Part shown: positions 1 through 8,476 of the stretch, piece by piece
Layout of the letters: each line of letters begins with the position of its first letter
Position numbering within the stretch: position 1 is the stretch's first letter
Origin: JAMLHH01 sp037189845
Lineage (GTDB): Bacteria; Bacteroidota; Bacteroidia; Chitinophagales; JADIYW01
Reading direction: 5' to 3'
Assembly: GCA_037189845.1 (NCBI GenBank)
Contig: JBBCIS010000005.1
Coordinates: 62,001 to 126,000, forward strand
Length of the DNA stretch: 64,000 nt
Position numbers and translations under genes: made by a program
Notes under the pieces: generated by a model
The model's input: the letters and a program-made list of their open reading frames with translations, nothing else
What the model was told of the DNA's origin: nothing
Database searches by the model: none

Positions 1-775
1 CCATCATCAGCGTAAACGCCAGCGCCAGCTGAAATAATACAGCTCCCAAACAAACCATCAAAAGCCTGAGCAGTATATTATTCACCTTGAGCAGATTGCC
101 GAATACCTCTGCTATCATCACGGAACCCAGTCCAATAATGACAATACCTACGCCCATATTGATGTCAGAAAATTTCTGAAACTGTACCATCAGATACCCG
201 CTGGTCGCAGTCAAAGCATTGGCAATAGCCAACCCTGCAATTTTGATACTATCAGTCTGTACACCCAGTGCACGAATCATCTTTTCATTATTGCCCGTAG
301 CTCTCATCGTCAAACCGTAATCCGTTTTTAAGAGGTAAGCAATAAATAAAACCATCAAAAATATCACCGCAAAAATCCAGATAAACTCATTGGTCATTTC
401 ATTCGAAACAATATGATTATCAAGGAGTGTCTTGTTTGTCAAAAGCGGGATATTCGAACGTCCCATGATCTTGAGATTCACAGAATACAAGGCTATCATT
501 ACCAGAATACCGGATAAGATAGGATGAACTTTCAGCTTCGTATGTATCAGCCCCGTCAAAGCTCCCGCCACAGCTCCCGCCAGTATGACCAATGGTAAGA
601 TAGTTTCTGCTGACCATCCTGCTGCAAGAAAGCTAGCTGTCACAGCTCCACCCAAAGTATAGCTGCCATCCGTAGTGATATCCGGAATATTAAAAATCCT
701 CATCGACAGATAAATACCCATCGCAATTCCGGAAAAACATAATCCCTGCAATATCGCTGTAAAGATAAAGTCCAT
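1..775 (-). CDS. ABC transporter permease (TrpY/COG4120-like), C-terminus cut by window edge
   Basis: Membrane permease of an ABC importer whose binding protein lies just upstream. The reading frame starts MDFIFTAILQGLCFSG and stays open to base 1 (258 residues seen, a little short of the usual 280-300). It has about seven hydrophobic segments and the family-typical stretches DITTDGSYTLGGAV near residue 33 and TGNNEKMIRALGV near 165. The start codon overlaps the stop of the binding-protein gene (TAATG), so the two are translationally coupled. The ATPase gene is expected further left. Relatives in Firmicutes are called TrpXYZ, but the substrate here cannot be read from sequence. Confidence 0.85.
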   Translation of the reverse strand, partial: MDFIFTAILQGLCFSGIAMGIYLSMRIFNIPDITTDGSYTLGGAVTASFLAAGWSAETILPLVILAGAVAGALTGLIHTKLKVHPILSGILVMIALYSVNLKIMGRSNIPLLTNKTLLDNHIVSNEMTNEFIWIFAVIFLMVLFIAYLLKTDYGLTMRATGNNEKMIRALGVQTDSIKIAGLAIANALTATSGYLMVQFQKFSDINMGVGIVIIGLGSVMIAEVFGNLLKVNNILLRLLMVCLGAVLFQLALAFTLMM

Positions 776-1752
776 TACTTAACGGCTACAAACGGCAGCT
801 CAAAGTGATAATCATACAACTTGGCTACCGCATCGTTAAAGATATACTTTCTGATTTTTACATGTTCTATTTCCAGGCCATCAGTAGATTTATTTTTCAG
901 GAAAGCCGCTGCCTGCGCACCTGCCTGGTAGCCCCACTGATACATATCCGCACCATAAGCCGCTACTGCACCACGTTTCACCAGTCCAGCCTCACTGGTA
1001 AAAATCGGCACTCTATACTGCTGACAGTTCTTCAGAATCGTTTCAAAAGCTGCGAAGACAATATTGTCAGGATTTGCAAAAAATACATCTACTCCTTTAT
1101 TCAGTAAAGATTGCGTGACCAGCTGGGCATCTGCAGAATTGTTGACCGGTAAAGCTTCCACCTGCATTCCTAATTTTTCAGCCTGCAAACGGGCACGGCT
1201 CAGTGCATCCTGAGATTGAGGTTCTGCCTGATTGTAAATCATCCCCACGATAATTTTTTCCCCTTTGGGATAGACATATTTGGGAATCAGCGCAAAAGAT
1301 GAATCTATATAATCCAGCGTCTCACTCACACCAAACAGATTTGCAGGGGCTTTACCATTTTCATCCAGCACTTTCATATTTTCAGGCTCACCTGACACCA
1401 TCATGAACACCGGAATATCTTTAGATTTCTGAATCGCCGTAATAGATGCCAATGTTGTATTGGAAGCAATTAAATCCACCTTCTCAGAGATAAAATAATT
1501 CACTATCTGTGTCAATGTAGGAATATCACCGTGAGCATTTCTGAATACTATCTTCAAAGTATGACCTGCTTCGCTGTACCCCGAATCCTTCAAAGCCTGC
1601 ACAAAACCCTCGCGTGCCTGTGCGATCGTCGCATCTTCAAAAGCATCTACAAACCCCACCAATGGTACATTTTCGTCCCTTTTGGTTTCACAGGAAATGA
1701 TTGTAAAAAAAGCTGCTCCTGCAAGTAGAAATGAAAAAAATCTTTTAAGCAT
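775..1752 (-). CDS. ABC transporter substrate-binding lipoprotein (PF04392/TrpX-like)
   Basis: Binding protein of the importer. Starting at the ATG at 1752 it has a lipoprotein signal peptide (MLKRFFSFLLAG...FFTIISC, lipid-modified Cys about residue 21). An ATG 21 bases upstream (1773) is possible but would put seven polar residues before the signal, so the inner start is preferred. The mature part shows the two-lobed periplasmic binding fold, with the family-typical segments VGFVDAFEDATIAQAREGF, VDLIASNTTLASITAIQKS and IVGMIYNQAEPQSQDA. It is followed without a gap by the permease. Ligand unknown. Confidence 0.85.
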   Translation of the reverse strand: MLKRFFSFLLAGAAFFTIISCETKRDENVPLVGFVDAFEDATIAQAREGFVQALKDSGYSEAGHTLKIVFRNAHGDIPTLTQIVNYFISEKVDLIASNTTLASITAIQKSKDIPVFMMVSGEPENMKVLDENGKAPANLFGVSETLDYIDSSFALIPKYVYPKGEKIIVGMIYNQAEPQSQDALSRARLQAEKLGMQVEALPVNNSADAQLVTQSLLNKGVDVFFANPDNIVFAAFETILKNCQQYRVPIFTSEAGLVKRGAVAAYGADMYQWGYQAGAQAAAFLKNKSTDGLEIEHVKIRKYIFNDAVAKLYDYHFELPFVAVK

Positions 1753-1799
1753 CTCTGATGTATTTACTGTCATTTATTTTTGGGAGTCCCTATTCCGTT

Positions 1800-1875
1800 C
1801 CGGAAAGCGGGCCGGGCTTTCGTTTCGTCTTCCTTCATATTTTCGGGCCAGGCCCGGACATATGAAGGCGATACT
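1800..1875. repeat. GC-rich REP-like palindromic element
   Basis: Nested inverted repeats: GAAAGC/GCTTTC (1803-1808, 1816-1821), then CCTTCATAT/ATATGAAGG (1832-1840, 1860-1868) enclosing CGGGCC-A-GGCCCG (1844-1856). It is markedly GC-richer than its surroundings. It shares the phrase GGATAGAG...ATCGCC/GATACC (minus strand here) with the element at 62655-62765. Such extragenic palindromes are common in Bacteroidota and are often spread by RAYT transposases; none is in the window. The rest of the 1753-2080 gap holds only a terminator. Confidence 0.55.
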
Positions 1876-2023
1876 CCACTCTATCCCTTTCCCAAGCTCA
1901 ATCCCGCGATTGAGTCTTCAAAGATAGCTGATAGTTAGTAACTTTTCCAAAGCTGTATGCCGGGACCAGAAAAGCTTTTGAAATTTATATCAACAGAATA
2001 ATCAACAAGAAACTATAGTCCGT

Positions 2024-2057
2024 TAAAAATATAGCCTGCAAATTAATTTGCAGGCTA
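2024..2057 (-). terminator. Rho-independent terminator of the M20 peptidase gene
   Basis: Perfect 26-base palindrome (2032-2057; arms TAGCCTGCAAATT and complement) 24 bases past the stop of the peptidase gene, followed on the minus strand by a T-rich run (TATTTTTAAC). Confidence 0.7.
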
Positions 2058-2080
2058 CATAAAATTACAGAAAGACAGAC

Positions 2081-3445
2081 TTATCCTTCTGCATAATATT
2101 TTAAAAAGTACGGAATCGTTTCTATACCTTTCAAAAAGTTGAAAATACCATAGTGCTCATTCGGCGAGTGAATATCATCGGTGTCCAGTCCGAAGCCCAT
2201 CAGCACAGTTTTCACTCCCAAAACCTCTTCAAACAAGGCTACAATTGGAATACTTCCACCGCCTCTTTGTGGAACAGGCTTGACTCCGAAAGTAGTTTTC
2301 ATTGCTTTTTCGGCAGCTGCATATTCTTTGGAATCAGATGGAACTACTACAGGCTCACCTCCGTGATGATAGATCACATTCACTTTTACGCTTTCAGGTG
2401 CAATGGCTTTGAAATGTTTTTCAAACAGCTGAGAGATTTTTTCTGACTGCTGGTCAGGCACCAGTCTCATAGAGATTTTAGCAAAAGCTTTGGACGGCAA
2501 TACCGTTTTTGCACCTTCACCTGTATATCCGCCCCAGATACCATTGACATCTAAAGTCGGTCTTGTAGAAGCTCTTTCTATTGTGGAATATCCTTTTTCA
2601 CCCTGAGTAGTTTTGACATCTAGCTCTTTAGCATATTCTTCCTCAGAAAAAGGGATGCTGTTGATGGCTTTTCTTTCTGCTTCCGTCAGATCTATCACAT
2701 CATCATAGAATCCATCAATCGTCACATGCCCGTTTTCATCTATGAGCTGAGCAATCATTTTACACAAAACATTGATCGGATTGGCCACAGCTCCCCCATA
2801 CACCCCGGAGTGCAAATCCCTGTTGGGGCCAGTCACTTCTACTTCCATGTAAGAAAGTCCTCTCAGACCTACTGTAATAGATGGAATATCGTTGGCTATA
2901 ATGGAAGTATCTGATACCAGAATCACATCACAGGCTAATTTTTCACGGTTGGCTCTCAGGAAGTCGCCCAGATTATCTGAACCAACCTCTTCTTCGCCTT
3001 CTATCATAAATTTGACATTACAAGGCAATGCATTTTGAGCCAATAATATTTCTACAGCTTTCACGTGCATGTAAAACTGCCCTTTATCATCTGCTGAACC
3101 TCTTGCGTAAATATATCCGTCTTTAATAACCGGTTCGAATGGCGGTGATGTCCACAATTCATACGGGTCCGCAGGTTGCACATCATAGTGGCCATATATC
3201 AATACCGTAGGCAATTTCTCATCAATAATTTTATCACCATACACTACCGGAAATCCATTGGTAGGACATATTTCTGTGTTGTCCAGTCCGGCAGCAGTTA
3301 ATTTATCTTTTACAAAATCTGCTGCTCTCAATACATCTTTCTTAAACTTCGGATCAGCACTGACAGATGGAATTTTCAATAACTCTATCAACTCTTCAAG
3401 ATATTTTTCTTTATTCTGCTCTAATGCCGTTTTGATAAATTCCAT
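2081..3445 (-). CDS. M20 family dipeptidase
   Basis: Zinc-dependent exopeptidase of the ArgE/DapE/carnosinase-like M20 family, expected to cut di- or short peptides in the cytoplasm. At 454 residues it has the usual dipeptidase length. Metal ligands are in place: His and Asp in YGHYDVQPADPYELW (about 85), Asp in ARGSADDKGQ (about 118), the catalytic/ligand Glu in EGEEEVGS (about 152) and the late His in DTDDIHSPNEHYG (about 436). A dimerisation lid domain lies between residues 190 and 320. No signal peptide. Monocistronic, with its own terminator. Confidence 0.92.
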   Translation of the reverse strand: MEFIKTALEQNKEKYLEELIELLKIPSVSADPKFKKDVLRAADFVKDKLTAAGLDNTEICPTNGFPVVYGDKIIDEKLPTVLIYGHYDVQPADPYELWTSPPFEPVIKDGYIYARGSADDKGQFYMHVKAVEILLAQNALPCNVKFMIEGEEEVGSDNLGDFLRANREKLACDVILVSDTSIIANDIPSITVGLRGLSYMEVEVTGPNRDLHSGVYGGAVANPINVLCKMIAQLIDENGHVTIDGFYDDVIDLTEAERKAINSIPFSEEEYAKELDVKTTQGEKGYSTIERASTRPTLDVNGIWGGYTGEGAKTVLPSKAFAKISMRLVPDQQSEKISQLFEKHFKAIAPESVKVNVIYHHGGEPVVVPSDSKEYAAAEKAMKTTFGVKPVPQRGGGSIPIVALFEEVLGVKTVLMGFGLDTDDIHSPNEHYGIFNFLKGIETIPYFLKYYAEG

Positions 3446-3660
3446 AACTATTTCAGTTTAAACTATAAAATTACATAATAGCGAAAATAGTGTCTTTGTT
3501 TAGCTTAAAATGTTTTTGATAATTGACTTTAAGTCTACAGCCCCTTGTGTTTTCCGGAACTTTAACTTATCTCAGAGAGTAAACCGAAATAAATAGCTAA
3601 CAACTAACACGTTAATAAAACTATTTTTAGCCCGGTTCACCGTTGCTTGATAAAGTAGCG

Positions 3661-3668
3661 TATTTTTG
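3661..3668 (+). promoter_or_regulatory. Bacteroidota-type -7 box before the MATE gene
   Basis: TATTTTTG matches TAnnTTTG and ends only five bases before the ATG at 3674, which would give a very short leader, common in this phylum. No convincing -33 TTTG is seen at the usual spacing. Confidence 0.4.
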
Positions 3669-3673
3669 CGCCG

Positions 3674-5023
3674 ATGAAAAGTGAGATGAGAAGAACGCTG
3701 CAGATTGCTGCTCCTTTAATTTTGGGCAACATGACTCAGATGGCGCTCGGGCTGATTGATACAGCAATGGTCGGCTCTATCGACTATAAGCAGCTGGCGG
3801 CAGGAGCTTTAGTCACCAATGTGCTGGCCATCCCCTTAATTTTAGGTATAGGTCTTACTACTGCTCTGACACCATTGATTGCGATTGCCAATGGACAAAA
3901 AGACAGCCATGCAGTCTCTCATTATCTTTTCAATGGGATAGTTCTTTGTACGGTTGCTGCTGTTTTTATCTCAATAGGAATAGAGCTGTCTCACCCTGTT
4001 ATACACTGGATGGGACAAGATCCCGAAGTGGCGGAACTGGCAGTCCCTTACCTGAAAGTCGTAGGCTGGTCTACTATTCCAATGATTTTTTTCTTATCGA
4101 TGAAGCAGTTTTGTGACGCTTTGGAATATACAAAGGTGGCCATGACGTTGTCTTTATTATCTCTTCCGATTGATACTTTCCTGAACTGGGTATTTATTTT
4201 CGGCAAGCTCGGTGTTCCAAGAATGGAATTATATGGTGCGGGATTAACTACACTGATGACCAGGATCCTGATGTCAATCGTTTTGTTACTGGTCATATTA
4301 AAAAGTAAAAAATTCCGGGATTATATTTCCATCCGAAAATCTGCCTGGGTGATTAAATGGGACGCAATGGTTCAGCTAATGAAAATAGGTATTCCCAGCA
4401 GCTTACAATATGGTCTGGAGGTCGGTGCTTTTTCTATTTCAGGCATTATCATAGGGTGGTTCGGTGCTACTCAGCAGGCTGCTCATCAGATAGCACTGAA
4501 TATCGCTTCGTTTACATTCATGATCATCATGGGTATTTCTACTGCCGGCTCTATCAGGGTCAGCAATGCTCTTGGTAGAAATCAAATCACGCAGATGCGA
4601 CAAATAGGATACAGCACTTTGATTCTGGGTGCAGGCTTCGGAGTTTGCTTTGCCATGTTCTTTATTCTTTTTCACCAGTATTTACCCTACATTTTTAATC
4701 AACAGGCAGACGTAGTCGCTCTGGCTGCACAATTATTGATTTTTGCAGCTGTATTTCAAATTTCTGATTCTACTCAGGCCATTGGTGTAGGATTACTAAG
4801 AGGAATCAAAGATGTGAAAGTGCCTACTATCTGTGTAATATTTGCCTATTGGATCATCGGTTTGCCATTAGGATATTATTTAGGGGTAAAATTCAATATG
4901 AAAGCCACCGGCATGTGGATAGGGCTGGTACTGGGACTAACAGCATCTTCCATCCTGCTCAATACAAGATTCCATAAGCAATCCAAAAAGATGGAGGCTG
5001 ATAAAAATTATCTGCATCAATAA
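3674..5023 (+). CDS. MATE family efflux transporter (NorM-like)
   Basis: Twelve-helix cation-coupled multidrug exporter of the inner membrane, 449 residues, normal for the family. The N-terminal half carries PLILGNMTQMALGLIDTAMVG and the C-terminal half the matching GATQQAAHQIALNIASFTFM segment. It is clearly paralogous to the MATE protein at 58231-59568: both share the IDTAMVG/IDIIMVG, FCDALEYTKVAM/FTDALQYTKVAM and GVGLLRGIKDVKVPT stretches. Only 18 bases separate it from the flippase gene, so the two may be co-transcribed. Substrate unknown. Confidence 0.92.
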   Translation: MKSEMRRTLQIAAPLILGNMTQMALGLIDTAMVGSIDYKQLAAGALVTNVLAIPLILGIGLTTALTPLIAIANGQKDSHAVSHYLFNGIVLCTVAAVFISIGIELSHPVIHWMGQDPEVAELAVPYLKVVGWSTIPMIFFLSMKQFCDALEYTKVAMTLSLLSLPIDTFLNWVFIFGKLGVPRMELYGAGLTTLMTRILMSIVLLLVILKSKKFRDYISIRKSAWVIKWDAMVQLMKIGIPSSLQYGLEVGAFSISGIIIGWFGATQQAAHQIALNIASFTFMIIMGISTAGSIRVSNALGRNQITQMRQIGYSTLILGAGFGVCFAMFFILFHQYLPYIFNQQADVVALAAQLLIFAAVFQISDSTQAIGVGLLRGIKDVKVPTICVIFAYWIIGLPLGYYLGVKFNMKATGMWIGLVLGLTASSILLNTRFHKQSKKMEADKNYLHQ

Positions 5024-5041
5024 TATCATATCTTTACATTA

Positions 5042-6532
5042 ATGGGTTCAATTGTCAGGCAAAGCAGCTTAGGCCTTATAGCTAACTACATAGGCATCCT
5101 GCTGGGGTTTGTGAATGTTATGCTCATTATGCCTTCTATTCTGGAAGCGGAACAGATAGGTTTGATCAATCTGATTTTGTCTTTGGTCATGATGATCTAT
5201 CCGGTACTGGATTTTAGCGCTGCTCAAATTATTAACAGATACTTCACTCATACTTCTGACAAGCAGGAGATTTTCAATTTATCATTTTTGATTTCCTGCT
5301 GTGGTTCCTTGTTTTTTATACTGGTTTTCTATTTTGGTGAACCGGTTTTCATCAAATACTATCAGAAAAATTCACCCGAAGTCCTTCCTTATATATGGTG
5401 GATATACGTCGTTTCAGTGATCATGAGCTGGACAGTACTGGCAGAAAGTCTATCTATCATTTATGGAAAATATCATGTTGCAGCTTTTTTCAGGGAGGTA
5501 TTTTTCAGACTTTGTATTCTTTGCCTGTTAATTGGCTTGATATTACATCTTTACAACTTCAAAGTATATAGTTATCTGCATTTCGCAATGTATGGATTAG
5601 CGGGTGTTTCAATTCTGATTTATCTGAAAAGTAAAGGATCATTTCGCTTCAGTTTTGTTTTACCATCATTCAGTGCAACAATGAAAAAGAGTATGTTCAG
5701 ATTCGGAGCCTTTACGATTTTTACCGGACTTGCTTCTGTAATTGCCACCAGAGTAGATATGATCATGCTGGGATCTATGGAAGGGTTGAAAGACGTAGGA
5801 ATTTATACGATTGCGATGTTTATGGCTACTACTATTGAGGTACCCAGAAAAACAGTATTACAATCTTCAGGTCCCATTATCCGTATAGCTATTAAACAAA
5901 ACGATATAGACAAAGTAGTACAAATTCAATATAAAACCATTATCAATCTGATTTTAGTAGGAGGCTTTCTATTGACTATGCTGATGTCGAATCTGGATTC
6001 GATTTATTCATTGATTCCTCAGGGAGAAATTTTCAGAAATGGTTTTTTAGTAGTATTATTTATTGGATTATCCAAAATCATTGAGATGATGGCAGGCAGC
6101 AATGATGAGATTATCCTCTCTTCTAAATACTATGCATTTAATATTGTCTTTATTGTTTTAATGGCAATTTTATCTGTCAGTCTGAATTACATGCTAATCC
6201 CTGTCTATGGACTAAGCGGTGCTGCAGGTTCATCCCTGATTGCGACTGTCATAGTTGTACTCTGCAAATCCTGGGTATTCAGAATTTTATTTAAAAAAAG
6301 TGTTTACGACTTCACTATGCTGAGCATTTGGATATTTTTTGCATTATTAGGAGCTGCACTATATTTCGTTCCCAATTTCATTCATCCGGTACTTTCTATC
6401 TTCATCAAGGGAGTAGCAGGTAGTCTTGCCATGTTTGTATTTATGAAATGGACAAAAGTCTCACCTGATCTGAATCAGCTCATTAACCAGATACTGATTC
6501 AGGTAAAAATGGATCACTGGATAAAAATGTAA
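5042..6532 (+). CDS. Oligosaccharide flippase / polysaccharide biosynthesis protein (Wzx-like)
   Basis: Polytopic inner-membrane protein of the MOP superfamily (496 residues, about 14 hydrophobic segments) resembling lipid-linked oligosaccharide flippases. Typical features are the N-terminal helix IVRQSSLGLIANYIGILLGF, the internal FGAFTIFTGLASVIATRVDMIMLGS in the second half and GLSGAAGSSLIATV near residue 400. It probably flips a surface polysaccharide precursor. No glycosyltransferase genes are nearby, so the substrate is not indicated. It follows a MATE gene of the same superfamily by 18 bases. Confidence 0.85.
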   Translation: MGSIVRQSSLGLIANYIGILLGFVNVMLIMPSILEAEQIGLINLILSLVMMIYPVLDFSAAQIINRYFTHTSDKQEIFNLSFLISCCGSLFFILVFYFGEPVFIKYYQKNSPEVLPYIWWIYVVSVIMSWTVLAESLSIIYGKYHVAAFFREVFFRLCILCLLIGLILHLYNFKVYSYLHFAMYGLAGVSILIYLKSKGSFRFSFVLPSFSATMKKSMFRFGAFTIFTGLASVIATRVDMIMLGSMEGLKDVGIYTIAMFMATTIEVPRKTVLQSSGPIIRIAIKQNDIDKVVQIQYKTIINLILVGGFLLTMLMSNLDSIYSLIPQGEIFRNGFLVVLFIGLSKIIEMMAGSNDEIILSSKYYAFNIVFIVLMAILSVSLNYMLIPVYGLSGAAGSSLIATVIVVLCKSWVFRILFKKSVYDFTMLSIWIFFALLGAALYFVPNFIHPVLSIFIKGVAGSLAMFVFMKWTKVSPDLNQLINQILIQVKMDHWIKM

Positions 6533-6539
6533 AAGATAT

Positions 6540-6574
6540 CCAATAAAAAAGAAGGTCATTATCGACCTCCTGTA
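6540..6574 (-). terminator. Terminator downstream of the 152-residue protein gene
   Basis: Stem of seven pairs with one mismatch (GGAGGTC/GACCTTC on the minus strand) followed by TTTTTTATT, about 20 bases past the stop at 6593. The converging flippase gene ends at 6532, so it may act on both strands. Confidence 0.55.
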
Positions 6575-6592
6575 TAATATTTTGCAGAAAGT

Positions 6593-7051
6593 CTATTTCT
6601 TAAACAGTCCACCCAAAGCACCAAAATTCCCCAACAGTTCTTTAGCTGTTTGTTCCAGGTCCTGCATATTGAATTTGCTCAACACTTTTTGAATATCAAC
6701 ATTTCCGTTACTATCTGTAAACTGAGTTGAAATTGTTTTGAAAAATTCTGCTACGGAAAAATCTCTGACTGCTGCCGCTATTTCAGGGCTTAAGCCAGCC
6801 TTTTCCTGCAGACCTTTCACTAAAGTTTCTTTCAATTTCACCACCACCTCATTCTCTTCTATAGAAGATACATTTTGTAATGCAGACTGAATTAGCTGTG
6901 GATTTTTCAAACCTCCGTTTGATAAGAAGTTTTGTATAACTTCTCTGAAAACATTGGTGGTTTTTTGAGTTTGGTCGTCAGTTAATCCAAATTTATCTTT
7001 TACCTGCTTATTAATTGCACCCTCTACCTGTTCTAAAATCTCTTGAAACAT
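6593..7051 (-). CDS. Small alpha-helical protein of unknown function
   Basis: 152 residues, no signal peptide or membrane segment. It looks all-helical with amphipathic repeats; the C-terminus LLGNFGALGGLFKK is glycine- and hydrophobic-rich. The opening MFQEILEQVEGAINKQVKDK and a mid-domain with conserved-looking Gly/Pro turns (LSNGGLKNPQ, KAGLSPEIAAAV) recall small DUF proteins of Bacteroidota, but no family is recognised. A TATGTTTG -7 box lies 22 bases upstream of the start (7073-7080, minus). It sits alone between the flippase and hemL. Confidence 0.65.
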   Translation of the reverse strand: MFQEILEQVEGAINKQVKDKFGLTDDQTQKTTNVFREVIQNFLSNGGLKNPQLIQSALQNVSSIEENEVVVKLKETLVKGLQEKAGLSPEIAAAVRDFSVAEFFKTISTQFTDSNGNVDIQKVLSKFNMQDLEQTAKELLGNFGALGGLFKK

Positions 7052-7072
7052 ATTCTATTATTTATAACTCTA

Positions 7073-7080
7073 CAAACATA
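7073..7080 (-). promoter_or_regulatory. -7 box of the 152-residue protein gene
   Basis: TATGTTTG on the minus strand matches TAnnTTTG exactly, 22 bases before the start codon at 7051. No clear -33 element. Confidence 0.4.
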
Positions 7081-7175
7081 GAAATAAAACGATCTAAGTC
7101 ATTGAATAATTATCAATTATTTCACATTCACCGAAAAAATTTTCACTTAATTACCTCATAAAAAATATACAGGCT

Positions 7176-8471
7176 TTATACACCAAACACAAAATCTATT
7201 GCGGAACAGAACTTAGCTGCCACTTCTTTCAATTCTGATTCGGTATGTGCATGGCAAACAAATCCCACTTCATAACCGGAAGGTCCCACGTACACTCCGT
7301 TTTCTAAAAGATAGCTGTGCATTTCTTTAAAATAGTTCATAGATGCAGGATCAATCTGCTCCGCGCTTCTGATATCATTCAATGTTGTAAAAGCAATCCA
7401 GAATATTGATCCGATCTGAAAAACTTTCACTCCATATCCTTTTTCAGCTACATGATTCCGAATGATTCCTGTCAGCAGATCTGTATTTTGTTCCAGCTGC
7501 TCATAAAATCCGGGTTGCAGACAAGTAGTTAATTGTGCGATACCGGCTGCCATTGCGACAGGATTCCCGGACAATGTGCCTGCCTGATAGACTTTGCCTA
7601 AAGGAGAGATATTTTCCATGATTTCCTGGCTGGCCCCATATGCTCCCACAGGCATACCTCCACCGATAATTTTACCGAAAGTCATGATATCAGGCTGTAT
7701 TCTGTACAGTTGCGCTGCTCCCCCAAATCCCACTCTGAAACCAGAAATCACTTCATCGAAAATCAATAAAGTACCATATTGCTTTGTAATATCTCTCAGG
7801 AACTGCAAATACTCTTTTCTCTGTAGCAATAATCCGTTGTTGGCTGGAATGGGTTCAATAATGACCGCTGCGATTTCATTTCCCAGACGCTCAAACAGTT
7901 CTTTTACAGCCTGCTCATCATCCAGTGGAAGCACCTGAGTTTCTGCCACAAAAGTTTCAGGTACACCCGCGGACGTGCTCTCTCCGAATGTCACCAGACC
8001 GGAACCCGCTTTTACCAATAAGCTATCTGCATGTCCGTGATAACAACCTTCAAATTTCAGGATTTTGCTTCTGCCGGTCACACCTCTTGCCAATCGCAAT
8101 GCAGACATAACAGCTTCCGTTCCTGAAGACACAAAGCGGATCATTTCCAGATACGGATGGTTGGAGATAATCAAATCAGCAAGCTGATTTTCCAATGCTG
8201 TAGGCGCTCCGAAAGAAGAACCGTCTTCTACTGTAGCCTGAATAGCCTTGACGACCTGATCAGGAGCATGACCCAGGATCAATGGCCCCCATGAACCACA
8301 GAAATCCACAAATTCATTTTCATCCTCATCCCATATTCTTGATCCTTTGCCTTTTTTAATAAACAAAGGAGTTCCTTTTACTGATCTGAATGCCCTTACC
8401 GGAGAATTCACTCCACCAGGCATCAATGTTTTAGCTTTCTCAAATAGCTGTGCTGATTTTTCCCGTTTCAT
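7176..8471 (-). CDS. hemL: Glutamate-1-semialdehyde 2,1-aminomutase
   Basis: PLP enzyme converting glutamate-1-semialdehyde to 5-aminolevulinate in C5-pathway tetrapyrrole synthesis. 431 residues, full length. The N-terminus LMPGGVNSPVRAFR is diagnostic of HemL rather than other class-III aminotransferases. Other marks are SSGTEAVMSALRLARG (about 115), FDEVISGFR (about 240) and the PLP lysine in MTFGKIIGGGMPVGAYG (about 267). It begins five bases after the stop of the large sensor kinase gene, so the two form an operon. Confidence 0.96.
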   Translation of the reverse strand: MKREKSAQLFEKAKTLMPGGVNSPVRAFRSVKGTPLFIKKGKGSRIWDEDENEFVDFCGSWGPLILGHAPDQVVKAIQATVEDGSSFGAPTALENQLADLIISNHPYLEMIRFVSSGTEAVMSALRLARGVTGRSKILKFEGCYHGHADSLLVKAGSGLVTFGESTSAGVPETFVAETQVLPLDDEQAVKELFERLGNEIAAVIIEPIPANNGLLLQRKEYLQFLRDITKQYGTLLIFDEVISGFRVGFGGAAQLYRIQPDIMTFGKIIGGGMPVGAYGASQEIMENISPLGKVYQAGTLSGNPVAMAAGIAQLTTCLQPGFYEQLEQNTDLLTGIIRNHVAEKGYGVKVFQIGSIFWIAFTTLNDIRSAEQIDPASMNYFKEMHSYLLENGVYVGPSGYEVGFVCHAHTESELKEVAAKFCSAIDFVFGV

Positions 8472-8476
8472 CCCAC

